A stretch of DNA of 64,000 nucleotides from Daphnia pulex (taxonomy: Eukaryota > Arthropoda > Branchiopoda > Diplostraca > Daphniidae): NCBI RefSeq assembly GCF_021134715.1, contig NC_060022.1:2609001-2673000 (forward strand). The letters run 5' to 3'. Made by a program: the position numbers and the translations under genes. Every line of letters starts with the position of its first letter. Within the stretch, counting starts at the first letter, position 1. The notes under the pieces are model-generated. The model was not told where the DNA came from and did not search any database. It worked only from the letters and a program-made list of their open reading frames with translations. Below, one piece after another: positions 40,350 to 52,666 of this stretch.

Positions 40350-41470
40350 TTCTTACGGCTTGCTTTTAGACACTGACGAAAGTTTCGTATGCTGTTCGAA
40401 CAGGCAATTGACAGCGTTGCCAGTTTGTAATAAAACAAAATTCAGAATTCGAGAGGAAATTTGTATATTGAAAAATTTAAAAATCTCGCCATAAAACTCT
40501 GGGTCGACACGCGCGAAAAAAGGGATAAAAAAAATACAGAAAAAAAGCAATTAAGAAACTAAAACACCATTTTTGTAAGGAGAAAAAACCAAACATTTTT
40601 CAAAAGTCCATCGGTCTTGAGAATGAAATGAGAAAAAAACACAGAAACAAAACCCCCCACTATGCGAACTACAAAGGAGATGGAAAAACAAAATCAGGTC
40701 TAAATAGGGTAAATCTATAAACGTTAAAATTCACGCAGCGTTATTGCAAAAATAACTCTAAATCGACGAAATAAAGAAACATTGGTAGAGAAAAAAGCCA
40801 TCTAACGCTGTACAAAGCTTTTTTGAGAGTAACGCAGATATGAGGTGGGACATAGGGATGAAAACAATATTTTTTCAATGATGTTGTACGAGAGGTAATA
40901 ACGACACCAGTCAGAGAAATCGTCACTGAGCTACGGCAGCCTGGTCAGTGGCAAGATACAAAACAACACTGCATCTTCACAACGAAAATTATGCACACAC
41001 AACAACACGCTCCGGCATGAATTTGTCATAACAAATACGAAAGCCAATAATAATTAAAAAAATAAAAAATAAAGTCAAAACGTTTTTTTGTCTTTTGTCA
41101 AAAAGTTGCCCGCAAGTAAAAATGGTTTCAAACAATATCAACCGCCCAGCGCGCCAAGTGTCATAGATCTTTTGAGATCCGTCATCCGCACAAAAACTTG
41201 GCTCCTATTCCGCAATACATCCAGCACCAGACATCAAAATTTAAAAAAAAATTTCCTGTCGACAACAATAAAAAGAAAAATAGCCATGAAACAACAAAAC
41301 ACAATCAGACAAAGAAAAAGGAGGGGAGACGTTTGTTCCATGTCAAAATCAAGCGGAAAACGGATTAAATTTCTACAGTCGGAAATCCGAGCGGTTGTTT
41401 TTCTTTTTCTCGGAAAGGATTAAATAGTATATATATACGTACACATTGGGGTGTGGTATAGTCATTTGTT
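40350..41470. other. SNRNP200 upstream / Glut4EF downstream region
   Basis: 1.1 kb between two same-strand genes. It should hold the SNRNP200 promoter and the 3' UTR of the zinc finger gene. A-rich with many short A runs. No gene is seen. Confidence 0.6.
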
Positions 41471-44400
41471 TCACTCGCCGAAGCGAGTGCAAGCCTTTTT
41501 CCATTTGCATTGAGTGCACCACTGCTCGCGGTGTTCCATTCCGTAAACCTTGCGGCACTTTTTGGCCTCGCCGCGGGGCCGACGAACGGGACTGCTCTTG
41601 ACTGTAAAGACCGAAGCTCCGGTAGTAGATGGTGGCGCTAGTGGGGGCGCCGGTGAAGGAGACGTTTTGGGCGACACAACCACTTTGGCCTGTTTGAGCG
41701 CATTCTAGAATAATAACAAATAAATTTTAAAAAATTAGTGAAAATCTATAATTGACATTGATCACGGTCGTGTAGTTTAGTAGGGCGTGGCAACTTACCG
41801 AGCCATATCCGTAACCGGAAGACCATGAAATGCTGCGGACACGTGCCGGTATAGCGATCGGCCTCGCCTTCATCAATGCGCGTTGATATTCTGGATCTAA
41901 TTAGATAAAAGAAACCGGTTCATTTTTCCAATTAATTTTTCGGTGTCACGCTGCTCGGGGGTCTACCGACCTTCGTGCGGAGGTCTTGCCATGTCCATGT
42001 GGGACAATGTGGGTGGCGAACTAGCCATCCAGCCTGGATGCGGTTGCTGAAAGCTCTGCGTTTGAGCGACTGAGGATTCGACGACCTCAGCCATTGGAGG
42101 TAGAGTGGTCGACTGCTGATCCGCAATCTCTTCATCACCTTCCTCTTCCACTTCCGTGTAATAAAACTCTTCCTCGTGATCGCTGATCTCTTCATCGATT
42201 TGACGTGGCCCGAGATGGATGGAGCGGACGTGGGTCTCGATGGCCTCGCAATTGTCTGTAGTAGTCAAGCAGCCGGGCCAGGTACACTGATAAATTGTTC
42301 TAACCTGATGATGGATGGGGGTAATTAAATAAAATTACAAAACAAACCCAATTAAAATATACCTGCGAAGGAGAGGGCCCTTCATCGCATTCGCTGATGG
42401 ATTCATCGCTGACGATTCCATCGTCCTGGGCGTTTTTGGCAACAGGAGCTCTAGTAGCACCCGGATGAAATTTGTTGAGACTTCCCGAGAAATTAGCAGG
42501 GGCGCTGCCGCTCATCAAAGGCGGCGACGGTGTTGCCGAACGAAATTTCAGCTTGCGCCCAGTGCCGACCGGAAGAACCCGGCCGGCCGCTCCTGTTGAA
42601 CCCGACGACGAAGCGTGCGGTGGTGAATCACTGCTGCTAGACACACTTCCGCGCCACGAAAAAGCCCCACTGCTGCTACTGCTACTGTGATTACTCTGCT
42701 GCCATGCTGCAACATCTGTTGCGTAAGCCGGTCATTATTACACAGTTCAACATGTATAAAAGGGACGCCCATTTTTATTTGATAAAACTCACCTTCCCAT
42801 CGAGGGGAATGAGGACTGCAGGAGAGACGCATGAGGACCATGGCGGCTGCGCATTCATCCATAACATCGCTGTCTTCATCTTCGTCCATGATGACGTCGG
42901 CCGCGCCGTTGGCACTACTCGGACTGGAGCGACGCTTACGCGACCTAACGTGATGGTGGGCGTCGCCAAATAACAAAAAGGAACAGATTGCACAGGTTAT
43001 TAGATGCTGTGACGTCAACCACCTTGCACAGACTCTGTGACGTCAATCGCCGACGACGACGACAACAATCACACATTCGAATCGGTTATCGGTGTAAACA
43101 TGAGACAACCAGACGGCCACTGTACATCGACCCCGGATGAGAGTCTTTTGTTTTGCGTTGGGACGTGCGTTTTTTCGGTTGATGCGCAGACAAAAAAGAA
43201 CTCGGGATCGAACGTGTTTGCTACCACGTTTGCGCAAAATCCGACATAATCTTATCAGGAAAAGTTCAACGGACTTGTTGTGTCACCAGGAGTTTCGACT
43301 TCCTGTTCATTTTTTGTTGTTTCTCTTATTTTCTTGGAGGAATTGATGGATTGCGTCATTTTACTGGAAAACTTTCGCTGATTCTAGGCCGCGCGTCAAT
43401 AAAATATGGAACAAGCTGACTGCTCGATCTCTTGTACAACTTCCGGCGGTATCCAATTTTCGCTCGATAGATTTTTTCGAAACAAATTGAGAGCACTTAA
43501 TCCGGACTAGAAATCAAATCCCAACTTCCGATGGATAACGTCTCGATCAATGTAGAGAGAAAGTGAATGACGGGGGAGAAATTAAATAAGAAATGGGTCA
43601 ACCTCATCGAGAAACTTCATCAATTCAACAACGGCAAATATATATATAAGAGAGAGAGTTATTTTTTAAAGCGGTTTCAATAACTCCACCCATCAAAAAA
43701 GAAGGGGGGGGGGGGGGTTCGTGTTGTTGTTGTTGTTTGTTACACTTTTCTCGGTTTTCCTCGGTTGGTGTAACAACTTTTGGTTGGTCCCTTTCTAGTC
43801 GCTTTCCAGATGAAGATAATCGGCCCGTGACCCACTGACACGCGGACGCCTCTCCTTTTTACCGCGTGCAGAAATCGTGCCGTGACGTCACTCACGGCAT
43901 TCACCCACTTTCACTCGGCCTCGGCTTCATGCCGTGACTCTTACCTACATTCTTCTTAATTGTCCCTTGAAAAATAAAATAAAAATTCTCCGTCCCATAT
44001 CCACTGGCTACTACCAACAATCAGGACGACGACTATATTAGAAAGCTGCGCCGGAAGATCTTTTGGGTTGTTTGGTTTTGGGCTTACCCGAAGAAGGCGC
44101 CGGGTACGTCGATTCCGGACGTTGATGCGGATGAGCAGCGCTTGCGGGGCGGATTGCCAACACTGATTTGATGATGGTTGGATTGTGAACAATCCTGGTG
44201 TCCATTAACGGATGCAGTCAGCCCACCGACAACTCCTTCAGCCAATCGTGCGAAATCCACGTCGTGTTGATCCATCAGCCGGAGTGATTTCCTCGACTCC
44301 ATCAGTCGTACCTCTTCCATTCGTTTGACGATATCAACCGAATTCTGCAATAATTAATAGGAGAATAAATAAATAAATTATTCAGATGTGAGATAACGAG

Positions 44401-46673
44401 TTGCTCTTTGGTCGCCAGGAAGATAAACAAAGAATAGAAAGATCTGGACGGATTAACAAGGCAAAAATGAAGAAATAGTAAAACCTAACGTTGCGGCCTT
44501 GTTCTCTATATCTTATTGAGGTTACCAGGTTTTTCTTTCTCTCTTGCTCAAATATCCACACACACACACACGTATTATTGTGTTAAGACTATTTTGCCTA
44601 ACGGGTGGCGTGTGGTGGCCCTGCGTAGTTGTTGATATTTCCTTTTACAGGTTCGGCGACACATAACGGAACCCCGAAATCAATGAAACGCCCTTTTCTT
44701 CTTCTGCAGCAGGCGGCGCAGCAGCTAAACACCTGAGGCCACCATATTTATTGTACGTACGCAACGTCGTCACACCGCAGTGGCGTCGTCAACGGGCAAA
44801 AACCGCACGACGCCATCGCTGCTGCTGCTGTACATATACGCACAATAATAATAAAAACGGAAAAAAAAGAAACGAAAAATTCCAAACAAGATGGAAAAAC
44901 CGGTTGCGTCAAGAACACACTCGGCGGGAGAAAGGCCAAGAGAGATTTTTGTTTACATTCGCACACATGCCGGTGCGCAGTTGTTTTTATCCGCAACCCG
45001 AGGAATAACGACGACACACACCAAAAAACCAAAATGGCCGCCAAGGAAATTTTGATGACGTTGGGAGAATTGACGTCACACATGGCGGCCCTGCGCGCGC
45101 GCGTTCCATTACCTCCTCCCGAAATGAACCAATCGGGAGAAACTTCTTTGTTTACAAAACAAGGGGATGGGGCAACAAAAACACCGGCTTTTTCGAAAAA
45201 TAATAAAAATGGTATCATCACAGATATATTTTCATATCTGAACATGTATAGACACGATTCAAGGTCGACAGAAATCTCATTTCCATTTGGGAAGGATTAG
45301 AATACCACCCGCCACTCTTCTTCCTGTCAGTAGTTGAAAATGGCACCGGTCATTCAACTCTTTTGATATATTTCTCAACCCTCACCCTGCTGCTGTTAGT
45401 GTGTGTGTTACCAAGAGGATGTATTTTAACAAAGCCAAGGTTTCACCCTTGAGCAGCAGCAGCAGCTCTGCCGCAAGGCAAAATAGGAAAAATCTCTTTA
45501 GACAAACACTTGGGCACCCGGGAGAAAAGGCCTTGGCTCTACAGCGGCCATTGACTCTACTGTTGATTGCGTCAGAAAACAACAACAACAACAACAACCT
45601 CCTCGTTCAATGCAGACGACCGGGTTGTTTTAATATAAGCATTTCCTCTCTATTTCAGCCCTAAATGCATCCATATTGTATACTACCGTATCTGACAAAA
45701 TATATCCGCCCGGTTTCACATGGTATCAATAATGGGAGGGGCCTGCGAAAAAGAGGCGTTAGTCCAATAGTAATTTATTTTCCCCGAGTCCAACAACAAC
45801 AACAACAAAAATGGCCTACTTTTGGCCAAAACAAAAAGGAGAGAGAGAAACCCCAGAATTTTTGCTGTGACGTCACAGTTGCATCACGCGCTGCATCTGC
45901 TGATGTCATCATCGGCATTTTTTCCACCGAAAAATTTTTCACAAAAGTAAAAAGTTATTGCAGCTACACATACAGTGGGTTGGCCCAAGGTTAGTTTAGC
46001 GTGCGGATGAAAAGCTCTCTGAGATACATATGCGACTACGTCTTCTGGGAGAGAAAAAAGATGGCCGCTCCAAGGCCGTACGAAAATATCAAAAGCTTAG
46101 CTTGTTGACATCACTTGATTGGGGCAGAAAACGGAAACGCCCCCTACTAACTGGTGTAGACCACACACACACACACATGAAATGTTAATGGAAAAATTTT
46201 GTTTAATTACCGAATTGGAGACTTGCAAAGTGATGTGAACTTCATCGACGTCGGGTCGGTGTTTGGTGACGTGACCGGCTACTTCACGACCGGTAAAGGT
46301 TATGTACACCTTTTGGCCGGGCTGGAGAGTCAAGCCGGCCGTTGACTGGAAACCTGGGCCAATCAGATCGACTTCAGAGTATTCAAGCAGTTGCTGACGG
46401 CCAGGGTGACCTGCAGTCTCCATGATTGAACGGACGGCGTATTTCGTGTGAGAGAACAACTGCCCCCTGGACGGATCCATTTCAGCCGTCTTTACCGCTT
46501 GAATTATACCTTTTTATCGTGAGCCAAAAATAAACAAAGAATCAATACTCGTACTCTAAATAATCAAAGTTTAGAAATATTATATTACCTGGATAATAAA
46601 GGCCATCTTCACGAAGAACCACCACTTTTGTACCGACAATTGATCTTTTAGCCAAACGCTTCCCTGTCGACAT
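41471..46673 (-). CDS. Glut4EF: Glut4 enhancer factor / ZNF395-ZNF704 family transcription factor
   Basis: Sequence-specific transcription factor family (Drosophila Glut4EF; human SLC2A4RG, ZNF395, ZNF704). Eight exons: 46589-46673, 46211-46509, 44088-44344, 42793-42944, 42363-42715, 41971-42304, 41799-41896 and 41471-41704, giving 603 residues. The N-terminal domain ([49 protein letters not shown]) is the conserved family block. A basic SRKRR lies in exon 4. One C2H2 finger reads CTWPGC..H-V-R-S-I-H, followed by the acidic [12 protein letters not shown]. The C-terminal Cys-rich box [25 protein letters not shown] is the family's DNA-binding CR domain. The middle exons are Ser/Pro-rich and low in complexity. 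Confidence 0.94.
42945..44087 (-). other. Glut4EF intron 3 with a poly-G tract
   Basis: 1.14-kb intron. A G14 run lies at 43704-43717 followed by a GTTGTTGTTGTT repeat. No exon is recognised. Confidence 0.65.
43704..43717. repeat. Poly-G tract (14 nt)
   Basis: Uninterrupted G run inside the Glut4EF gene, next to a GTT trinucleotide repeat. Confidence 0.85.
45578..45597. repeat. AAC trinucleotide repeat
   Basis: About six to seven AAC units within Glut4EF intron 2. Confidence 0.8.
46162..46176. repeat. CA dinucleotide microsatellite
   Basis: About seven CA units close to the 5' splice site of Glut4EF intron 2. Confidence 0.8.
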
Positions 46674-49043
46674 TCTTTGTGAGCGATTTTGTACAAACTA
46701 ATTTTTGGAAGTATCGAATTTAACTCTCAAATAAAGACCCCCCCAAAAAATAACCTAGCGGAAATTGTCCAGTATTGTGCTATCGTGGATCTCGTACAGA
46801 CATCTGGGATTAATTTCAAACGAATTGCGAGTCCAATCGGCCAGCAAGTTCAACATGGTTTCTCAAACTCGAACGAAAATAATTCCCGGCCCAAAAATGT
46901 TTCGTTGGGGATCGCAGAAAAGAAAAACAATGGCTCCCAGAAATAGTATGTACGCACGGGCAACCCAAAAAATCTTGCCTCGAAAAAGTGGGTCCCAATC
47001 ACAAAGGACGAAAATACGATGGATGGCAAACTCACACACACACAACAAGTTTTTTTCGGGAGAATCGTTCAGTTTCGTTGTGAATGGCCGAAATCTTTCA
47101 AGACTTTTTTTGTCGGGATTTATAAATAAGGGAAGCACAGAATTTTAATTTCGTTTTGATAATAAAAAGGTGAAGAAAACAAAAGAGTCGGAAAGGAGAG
47201 GGACTTGAAGATGAGCGCAACTCGCGAGTCAGCGGTCGAACGAGAACTGCGAGTCTTTGTTTTGGAGAGAGTAGGAAAAGGAGGAGAGGGAAACGCGAGG
47301 GAAATCCTAGTTGGACAACAACAACTAAATTGTGGTTGTCGTCAAGTGTAACACTCTGCCACCTAGCGGTCAATTTCATTTCAAGTTCATTTTATCACTT
47401 TTACTGCTATTTACTCATCTGATTTTACGAAATTGTTTGGTAGTAGTTTATTTTAAGCCGTTTGGCGTTTATTATTCATTTAATTAATTGAGTTTTGTCT
47501 TTGATAACGACACCTTTGGTAACTGGCCGCTGCAAGCACTCAGATAACAAAGACCGGCGTCTTTTGTTTTGAAAGTTGTCGGGAAACGACTAGCCACTAG
47601 ATGGCACCAGCCGTTCCAGCAACAACAACAAAGCCCTTGTTAAAAAGCCGGTTAACAACAAAAGAAAAAAGAGCTCAAATTTATCCATAGGCCAAATAGA
47701 TATATGTGTGTGTGCATCACAGATATTTGAAAAATAACAAGAAAAAGCTATTTTTAATGTTGAAAGAAACGACCGGTTATTACGGATAGAGCAGATTTTT
47801 CTCTTCTTCTTCCCTCTTCTTTCCTTTCTCCTTTATTTCTCTCGGCCTTTCACACGCTTTTCGTATACGACACACACTGATGTATACGTGAGGTCAGTGT
47901 GTGTGTGTATACAAACAAAAAAGAACGGGGGGAAAAAGTTGCCAACGCATGCCACCAGAGCCGGCCGCACACTTTCGGCACACTTTCGCCTTCTTCGATG
48001 GCCAATTTGGCAACCAAAAATTCACCTTTATTTACAAGCTCTTTTTTTGGTTCTGTTGTTCTCGTGCTATTAAGTCACTTATGTAAGACACACTCGTATA
48101 CATAACTTGTAATACATCGGCATTAAACACACACACAGGAGAGTTATGTAACTAGATATCGATTTATACAGTCACCATGGGCTGTGTGAACTCTTTTGTT
48201 GAGGAAGTCCCCTACATGGCGGACATTTTTATTTATAAAATTGAGGTCACTTAAAAATCCCTAGCCTCTTTGTGTTGTCCTGGCGTATTTCTTTTTCTTT
48301 CTTCCCTTTTTCCGTTTGAGTGGGTAGAGCCGGACGTCTTAAACTTGAGATTAAATGGCAGAGCGACTTTCTGATTGGCTTGAATTACAATTTTCGTCCC
48401 CAAATTGATGGCGTTTCACTTCTTTTCATATCTTTTATTTAAATAAAGATGCGAAATTTCGTGATCGACCAGGCAGGATCACAATCGTATTATTCTTTTG
48501 CTTTCCTTTTATTTAAATTATTATGATGAAAAACCAATCCAACAACTGAACTTTCTAGTCTTCACTAATGTTGATAACATCCACCTCTTACTCAAATTTA
48601 TAAGAGGAAATTCTTGCGAAATGAAAATATTTTTCCAACTGCGTATTGGCCGCCCGGCTTAACTTTCAGCTGTGGCGCTCCTTATCGACCTACTTCCGTA
48701 TATTTTGACATCGCTGTCCTCATTCAAAATTTTAAAAAATTGTGAAATACACTAACATTTTTCCTTAATTAGTCTTGATTGTTCGTTTCGTTCTTTCATG
48801 TCGCATTTCCGTCGGGGAAATCCAAGTTAAAGAATTTCACGAAATAAAAGAAAAAGGAAAAACGTAAACAAAATGCGCGCAGATACCCCATACTCCATGA
48901 AGCCTCATCTGTGGCAGTACAAAACTACAAACTGACAGGTAACAGATTTCTGACTTCTTTTTTAAAAGTGGGAGGATTTTCTTCCTAATTAGATTTATTT
49001 AGTAGTTTCCTCATCTTTTTGCTAAGACAGATTACTCAGTAAC
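46674..49043. other. Intergenic region between Glut4EF and the CULT gene
   Basis: 2.4 kb between two head-to-head genes. It contains the promoters of both, a GT repeat near 47897-47909 and a CA repeat near 48127-48136. No reading frame shows domain similarity or a splice pattern I can support. Confidence 0.6.
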
Positions 49044-49877
49044 ATGCAGTGCAATACGTTTTACAACCCCGTAATGTTAGTGTCAAGATTTTTATTAGTT
49101 GTCCTTTGTTGCTGTTATCTCTTTTGTCCTTGTCTAACGTGCGAAGGCGATGCAAAATTCCCCTTCGACAACCAAATAGAAGAAATTAATGCAACTATTC
49201 CAAACATTTTTTTGTGTCGAATGTGTGGCCTTTCTCAGGATGATGGGGGATCATTTTTAGACACTGCCAGTCCATTTAGTTTGAGTGTGAGAAACGAAAC
49301 CATTGTTTATGAGCAAAGAGCCACCAAAGTTGTGAAAACCGTACCTGTGCAAAAATTGAAAAACCCAGCGGGCAATGTTTTTGATGTAGTCACTTTGAAA
49401 AATTCTTCTTGTAAAGGAGTTGGCAAGGTTGCATCTTCATTTCCTGTTTTATCTTTTCTTTAGACAGCCTAAATAGAATACTTTAATTATAATGGCATTT
49501 ATTCTTTACAGTGGGTCTCAGATTCTACTTGGTTCCCTGGATACAGTTGGAAAGCCTGTGTTTGCAACAAGTGCGGTCGTCATTTGGGGTGGTATGTTTA
49601 CACTGAAAAATGTTTCAATGTCTACCTTGACTAAAATTATTTTCTTTGTTGCAGGATGTTTGAAGTCAATTCAGCAGTTAAAGGATCTTTACCTACCCAA
49701 CCTACCAAAACTGGTTTCTATGCCTTGATTCGTGATTATATTTTAACAGAGTCAGGTAATCTCTAAATCTTTACCTGAAAACGTATGCCTACAGCTCATT
49801 CTAATAGAACTGTGTTTTGTGCGTCTATTACAGTTGCCCAGACATTGACGTACGTGCCAAAAATCTTCAGAGAATAG
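49044..49877 (+). CDS. Secreted CULT-domain protein (cereblon-like ligand-binding fold)
   Basis: Exons 49044-49427, 49512-49591, 49655-49755 and 49834-49877 total 202 residues. A hydrophobic leader (LVSRFLLVVLCCCYLFC) indicates secretion or membrane insertion. The rest matches the CULT domain, the thalidomide-binding fold of cereblon. The zinc pairs are CRMC and CNKC. The aromatic cage survives: WFPGYSW supplies two tryptophans and HLGWMF the third. The cereblon Lon and DDB1-binding regions are absent, so this is not an E3 substrate receptor. Secreted stand-alone CULT proteins are known in eukaryotes, but their ligand is not established. The TAG stop at 49875-49877 is followed after six bases by the RAMAC ATG, in the same frame. 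Confidence 0.88.
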
Positions 49878-49883
49878 TTTAAA

Positions 49884-50300
49884 ATGGAGTTGACGGAAGA
49901 GCAAAAGTGTTTTCTGGCCGAATGCGAAGAAGAGTTTTCCCAGCGCTACACAGAGAACGACGCCGAATTCATGAAGCTGAAGAATAAACCATTGTCTAAT
50001 CCGCCTATTGTGGATCCGTGGGGTAACAATTTCAATCGCAATCAACAGAGGGGAGAGATGGACCGGGGAGGTGGATACAGGGGACAGCGCCGTCCTTACG
50101 GTCGGCGTCAAAGAGATTATCGTGACTCTTATTCCCGTCATGACTCACGACAGTCGAGAGATAGACATTACGATGACCGAAGTCATCATCGAGATCGATC
50201 GTACGAAGACCGCGGGCAGGACAGGACGGGACAAAATCGTGGTAATGTTCATCATGACAGAGAAGACGGGCACCACCAACCCCGCTATCATCCCTACTAA
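49884..50300 (+). CDS. RAMAC: RNA guanine-7 methyltransferase activating subunit (RAM)
   Basis: Small activator of the mRNA cap methyltransferase RNMT, acting in the nucleus. It is a single-exon frame of 138 residues (human 118). The N-terminal RNMT-activating part is recognisable: FSQRYTENDAEF, then NPPIVDPWGNNFNRN. The C-terminal half is rich in Arg, Tyr, Asp, Gly and His (RGQRRPYGRRQRDYRDSY and many RD, HHRD and YDDR units), like the RNA-binding tail of the family. The start ATG at 49884 lies in the last exon of the CULT gene, 6 nt after its stop, so RAMAC has no obvious separate first exon. Either one dicistronic mRNA is made or RAMAC uses an internal promoter or alternative 5' exon. Confidence 0.9.
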   Translation: MELTEEQKCFLAECEEEFSQRYTENDAEFMKLKNKPLSNPPIVDPWGNNFNRNQQRGEMDRGGGYRGQRRPYGRRQRDYRDSYSRHDSRQSRDRHYDDRSHHRDRSYEDRGQDRTGQNRGNVHHDREDGHHQPRYHPY

Positions 50301-50332
50301 TTTTTTTTTTCTCATTACCCCACGGTATTGAC

Positions 50333-50338
50333 AATAAA
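50333..50338 (+). terminator. Polyadenylation signal AATAAA
   Basis: Canonical hexamer 33 bp after the RAMAC stop codon; the only clear signal near the end of the CULT-RAMAC unit. Confidence 0.6.
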
Positions 50339-52186
50339 TCAAATGATGGATTCCTTGTCTCTTCAAATTAAACATTGCATCATTCCGTCACATCCCGTGC
50401 CTATTTTTTTCGTTCAAATTGCTATTCTAGTCCATGACTTCTACCCTAGGTAGCGACCTAATAGAGAATGGAACAGGAAAGTGTGTTTGGTTCCAACTTT
50501 CATTTCCCCTTTCCCTCATAATGGGGACAGGGTCTCCATAGCAACGGCCTTAAGTAGTTCAATGTGCACACAGAATCAACCAATTTTTTGTTGTTTGTGG
50601 GAATGCAATTTTTTGTTGTTGCCATTAATCTTTTGTTTGTGTGTTCTTGACCGTAGGTATATCCTTGTCCGTCCCAGTATGTCTATTTGGTTAGAAAAGT
50701 GGATGTTGCATGGAACGGAGAGTTATGTACTAGAACCGGAAGAAGCCCCACTCCTCCCATCGGCTTGACTTTAGTCGCGGTCTAATACTCGGTAAAAATG
50801 AGCCTTTCTAATTATATGTAGCGCGAGAAAGAAAAAAGAAACAGCAATTCAACTTGGGTGTTACGTGTAGTAGAATCGGACTTTGTCGGGAGTTTAAAAG
50901 CGGTAACCACCAGTTGGAAAATGAAAATTGGGAGTCGAACGGTTGTTAAAAAAAAAGTAAAAAGGTCAGGAGGAACGTTATAAGTAATTTTCTTGTTGTA
51001 GGTTTCGAGCGAGTGACTCCAAGGTCAGCTGTTTGAAGGAACAAAGGGCTATATGTTATAGGCTAGCACATACCGTCTTTTATATTACTTTTCAGAAGAA
51101 AGAAACGCATCCGCGCTCCTCCCCTAACACTGCCCCGGGATATTCTTGTAGTTCACCTGCAACTGGACATTTTAGGTTCATCCAACTGCGAAGATGGCTT
51201 TATATGGATATCGGATTGCCCTTTCTTTCCGTTTGGATGCCAACCACATCCAAGTCAGTTCACAATATTTTTAGAGTGAAATCCTTCAAAGGCGTTTTCC
51301 ATTGCCCACAATCACTCACTCAGTCTGATATTTAATAACTTTGCTTGACGCTTCCCCTATTAACATGATTTAATACATTACAGAGTATGCAAATAACGGT
51401 TCTTTAAATCGAATCTTGACCAGAGGAATCCGATAATAGGTTGTCGTAAGTATATCGCAGCATATTTTCTTAATTCCGTTCTATAGTTGCCAACGAGCAA
51501 ATGGCGTGATGGCGTGCAATTTCTTTTGACGTCGTGATCATGTTTCGTGTTGTAGTGCAGACGGAAGCGGAATGAAACTCGCCTTACTCGATGCAATTTC
51601 CCCCCTGATGGACATAGGTCATCCGCAATAACACACACTCTGCAGAGGGGCTTTATATATAGTATACCATCAACGATCGTTACGTCCTTCCGCACTATAC
51701 CCGGTAAAAACCATCGTCTATTTCTCATCTGCATTATCAAGTTCCCGCCGAATTTACGACATTTACGCAATCGATGTCACCGCTCTAATGACACGCTGGC
51801 GTTTTAGACGAGCACTATTCTACAAATGAGACCAATTATCCAAAATTAGTAGCGATGCGCATTTTTTGGCTAAATATGACCTGTCAACATTTAAACATAA
51901 TTCAGTCAAGCGCTCTCCCAACGTTTTTTTCTTAAGCAAACGTTGAGCGGCCTCCCAAAAAGCGTGACGTCAACTGCTTCTTGGCAATAGTTGAGACGTT
52001 GTTAAATTGGAGGTTTGATCAAATTCTATGATTCTTTCACACGCTATTCTAGCGTGCGAAAGTCAGTTCTCCTGTTTGTCGGCGAAAGATGTTTACCTTT
52101 TCGTTTGGGGTTCACGCAAACACGGTAGCCTACGTGAATCGTTTTTGCCTTTGTTAGACGGTGGCAGGCACGAAGTTTGATCGATA

Positions 52187-52205
52187 GCTGAGCTGAGCTG
52201 AGCTA
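52187..52205. repeat. AGCTG pentanucleotide repeat
   Basis: Nearly four tandem AGCTG units, upstream of NAPRT. Confidence 0.75.
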
Positions 52206-52666
52206 CTTGGACTCCTTGTCTGCTGACGCCCTTTAATACCTTGTATACACTTGCGGTTGATATCTATAGGTTGCCACTAGCCCGGCCGACGCTTCACTCG
52301 CTGCACGCGGGAACTTTCGCACTGCGAAGACCCCTCTCAATAAAAAGGTATCGTCATTTTCAATTGAAAGTTTTTCATCCATTCTTGTTATAATACGATT
52401 TATTATTCAACAAACCAAGCAAATTTTTTTGGTTTATTTAAACGTAGACCGGACGATTTACAAATTGTGGACGTTAAAAAGTAAATACTAGCCTCATTTC
52501 AATGTTTGAACGCGATTCAAATCTTGAACTTTGACTATGAAACTTTGAACATGTAAAAAATGAACAAAAATTCAAATTGTTTTTAAAATTATTTTGTAAG
52601 AAGCTTGCTCTATCTATCGAGTAAGATGTGAACTGATTCAACCTTCAAATGTCCTAAAAGGTAAAC

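Larger units (their letters stand above)
44345..46210 (-). other. Glut4EF intron 2 with microsatellites
   Basis: 1.87-kb intron in phase 0. It holds CA repeats near 44561-44573 and 46162-46176 and AAC repeats near 45578-45597 and 45789-45806. A 7-bp direct repeat AATTCGG lies at its two splice junctions. No coding exon is seen. Confidence 0.7.
50301..52666. other. Intergenic region between RAMAC and NAPRT
   Basis: About 2.4 kb with no supported gene. A short AGCTG repeat lies at 52187-52205. The last few hundred bases should hold the NAPRT promoter and 5' UTR. Confidence 0.6.

Noticed and set aside
44748..45245. Minus-strand 165-codon frame in Glut4EF intron 2
   Set aside because: Hydrophobic low-complexity content from CT/GT-rich sequence, no family similarity, and flanking exons join in phase without it.
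51378..51770. Minus-strand 130-codon frame in the RAMAC-NAPRT spacer
   Set aside because: No recognisable domain, signal or splice partner.
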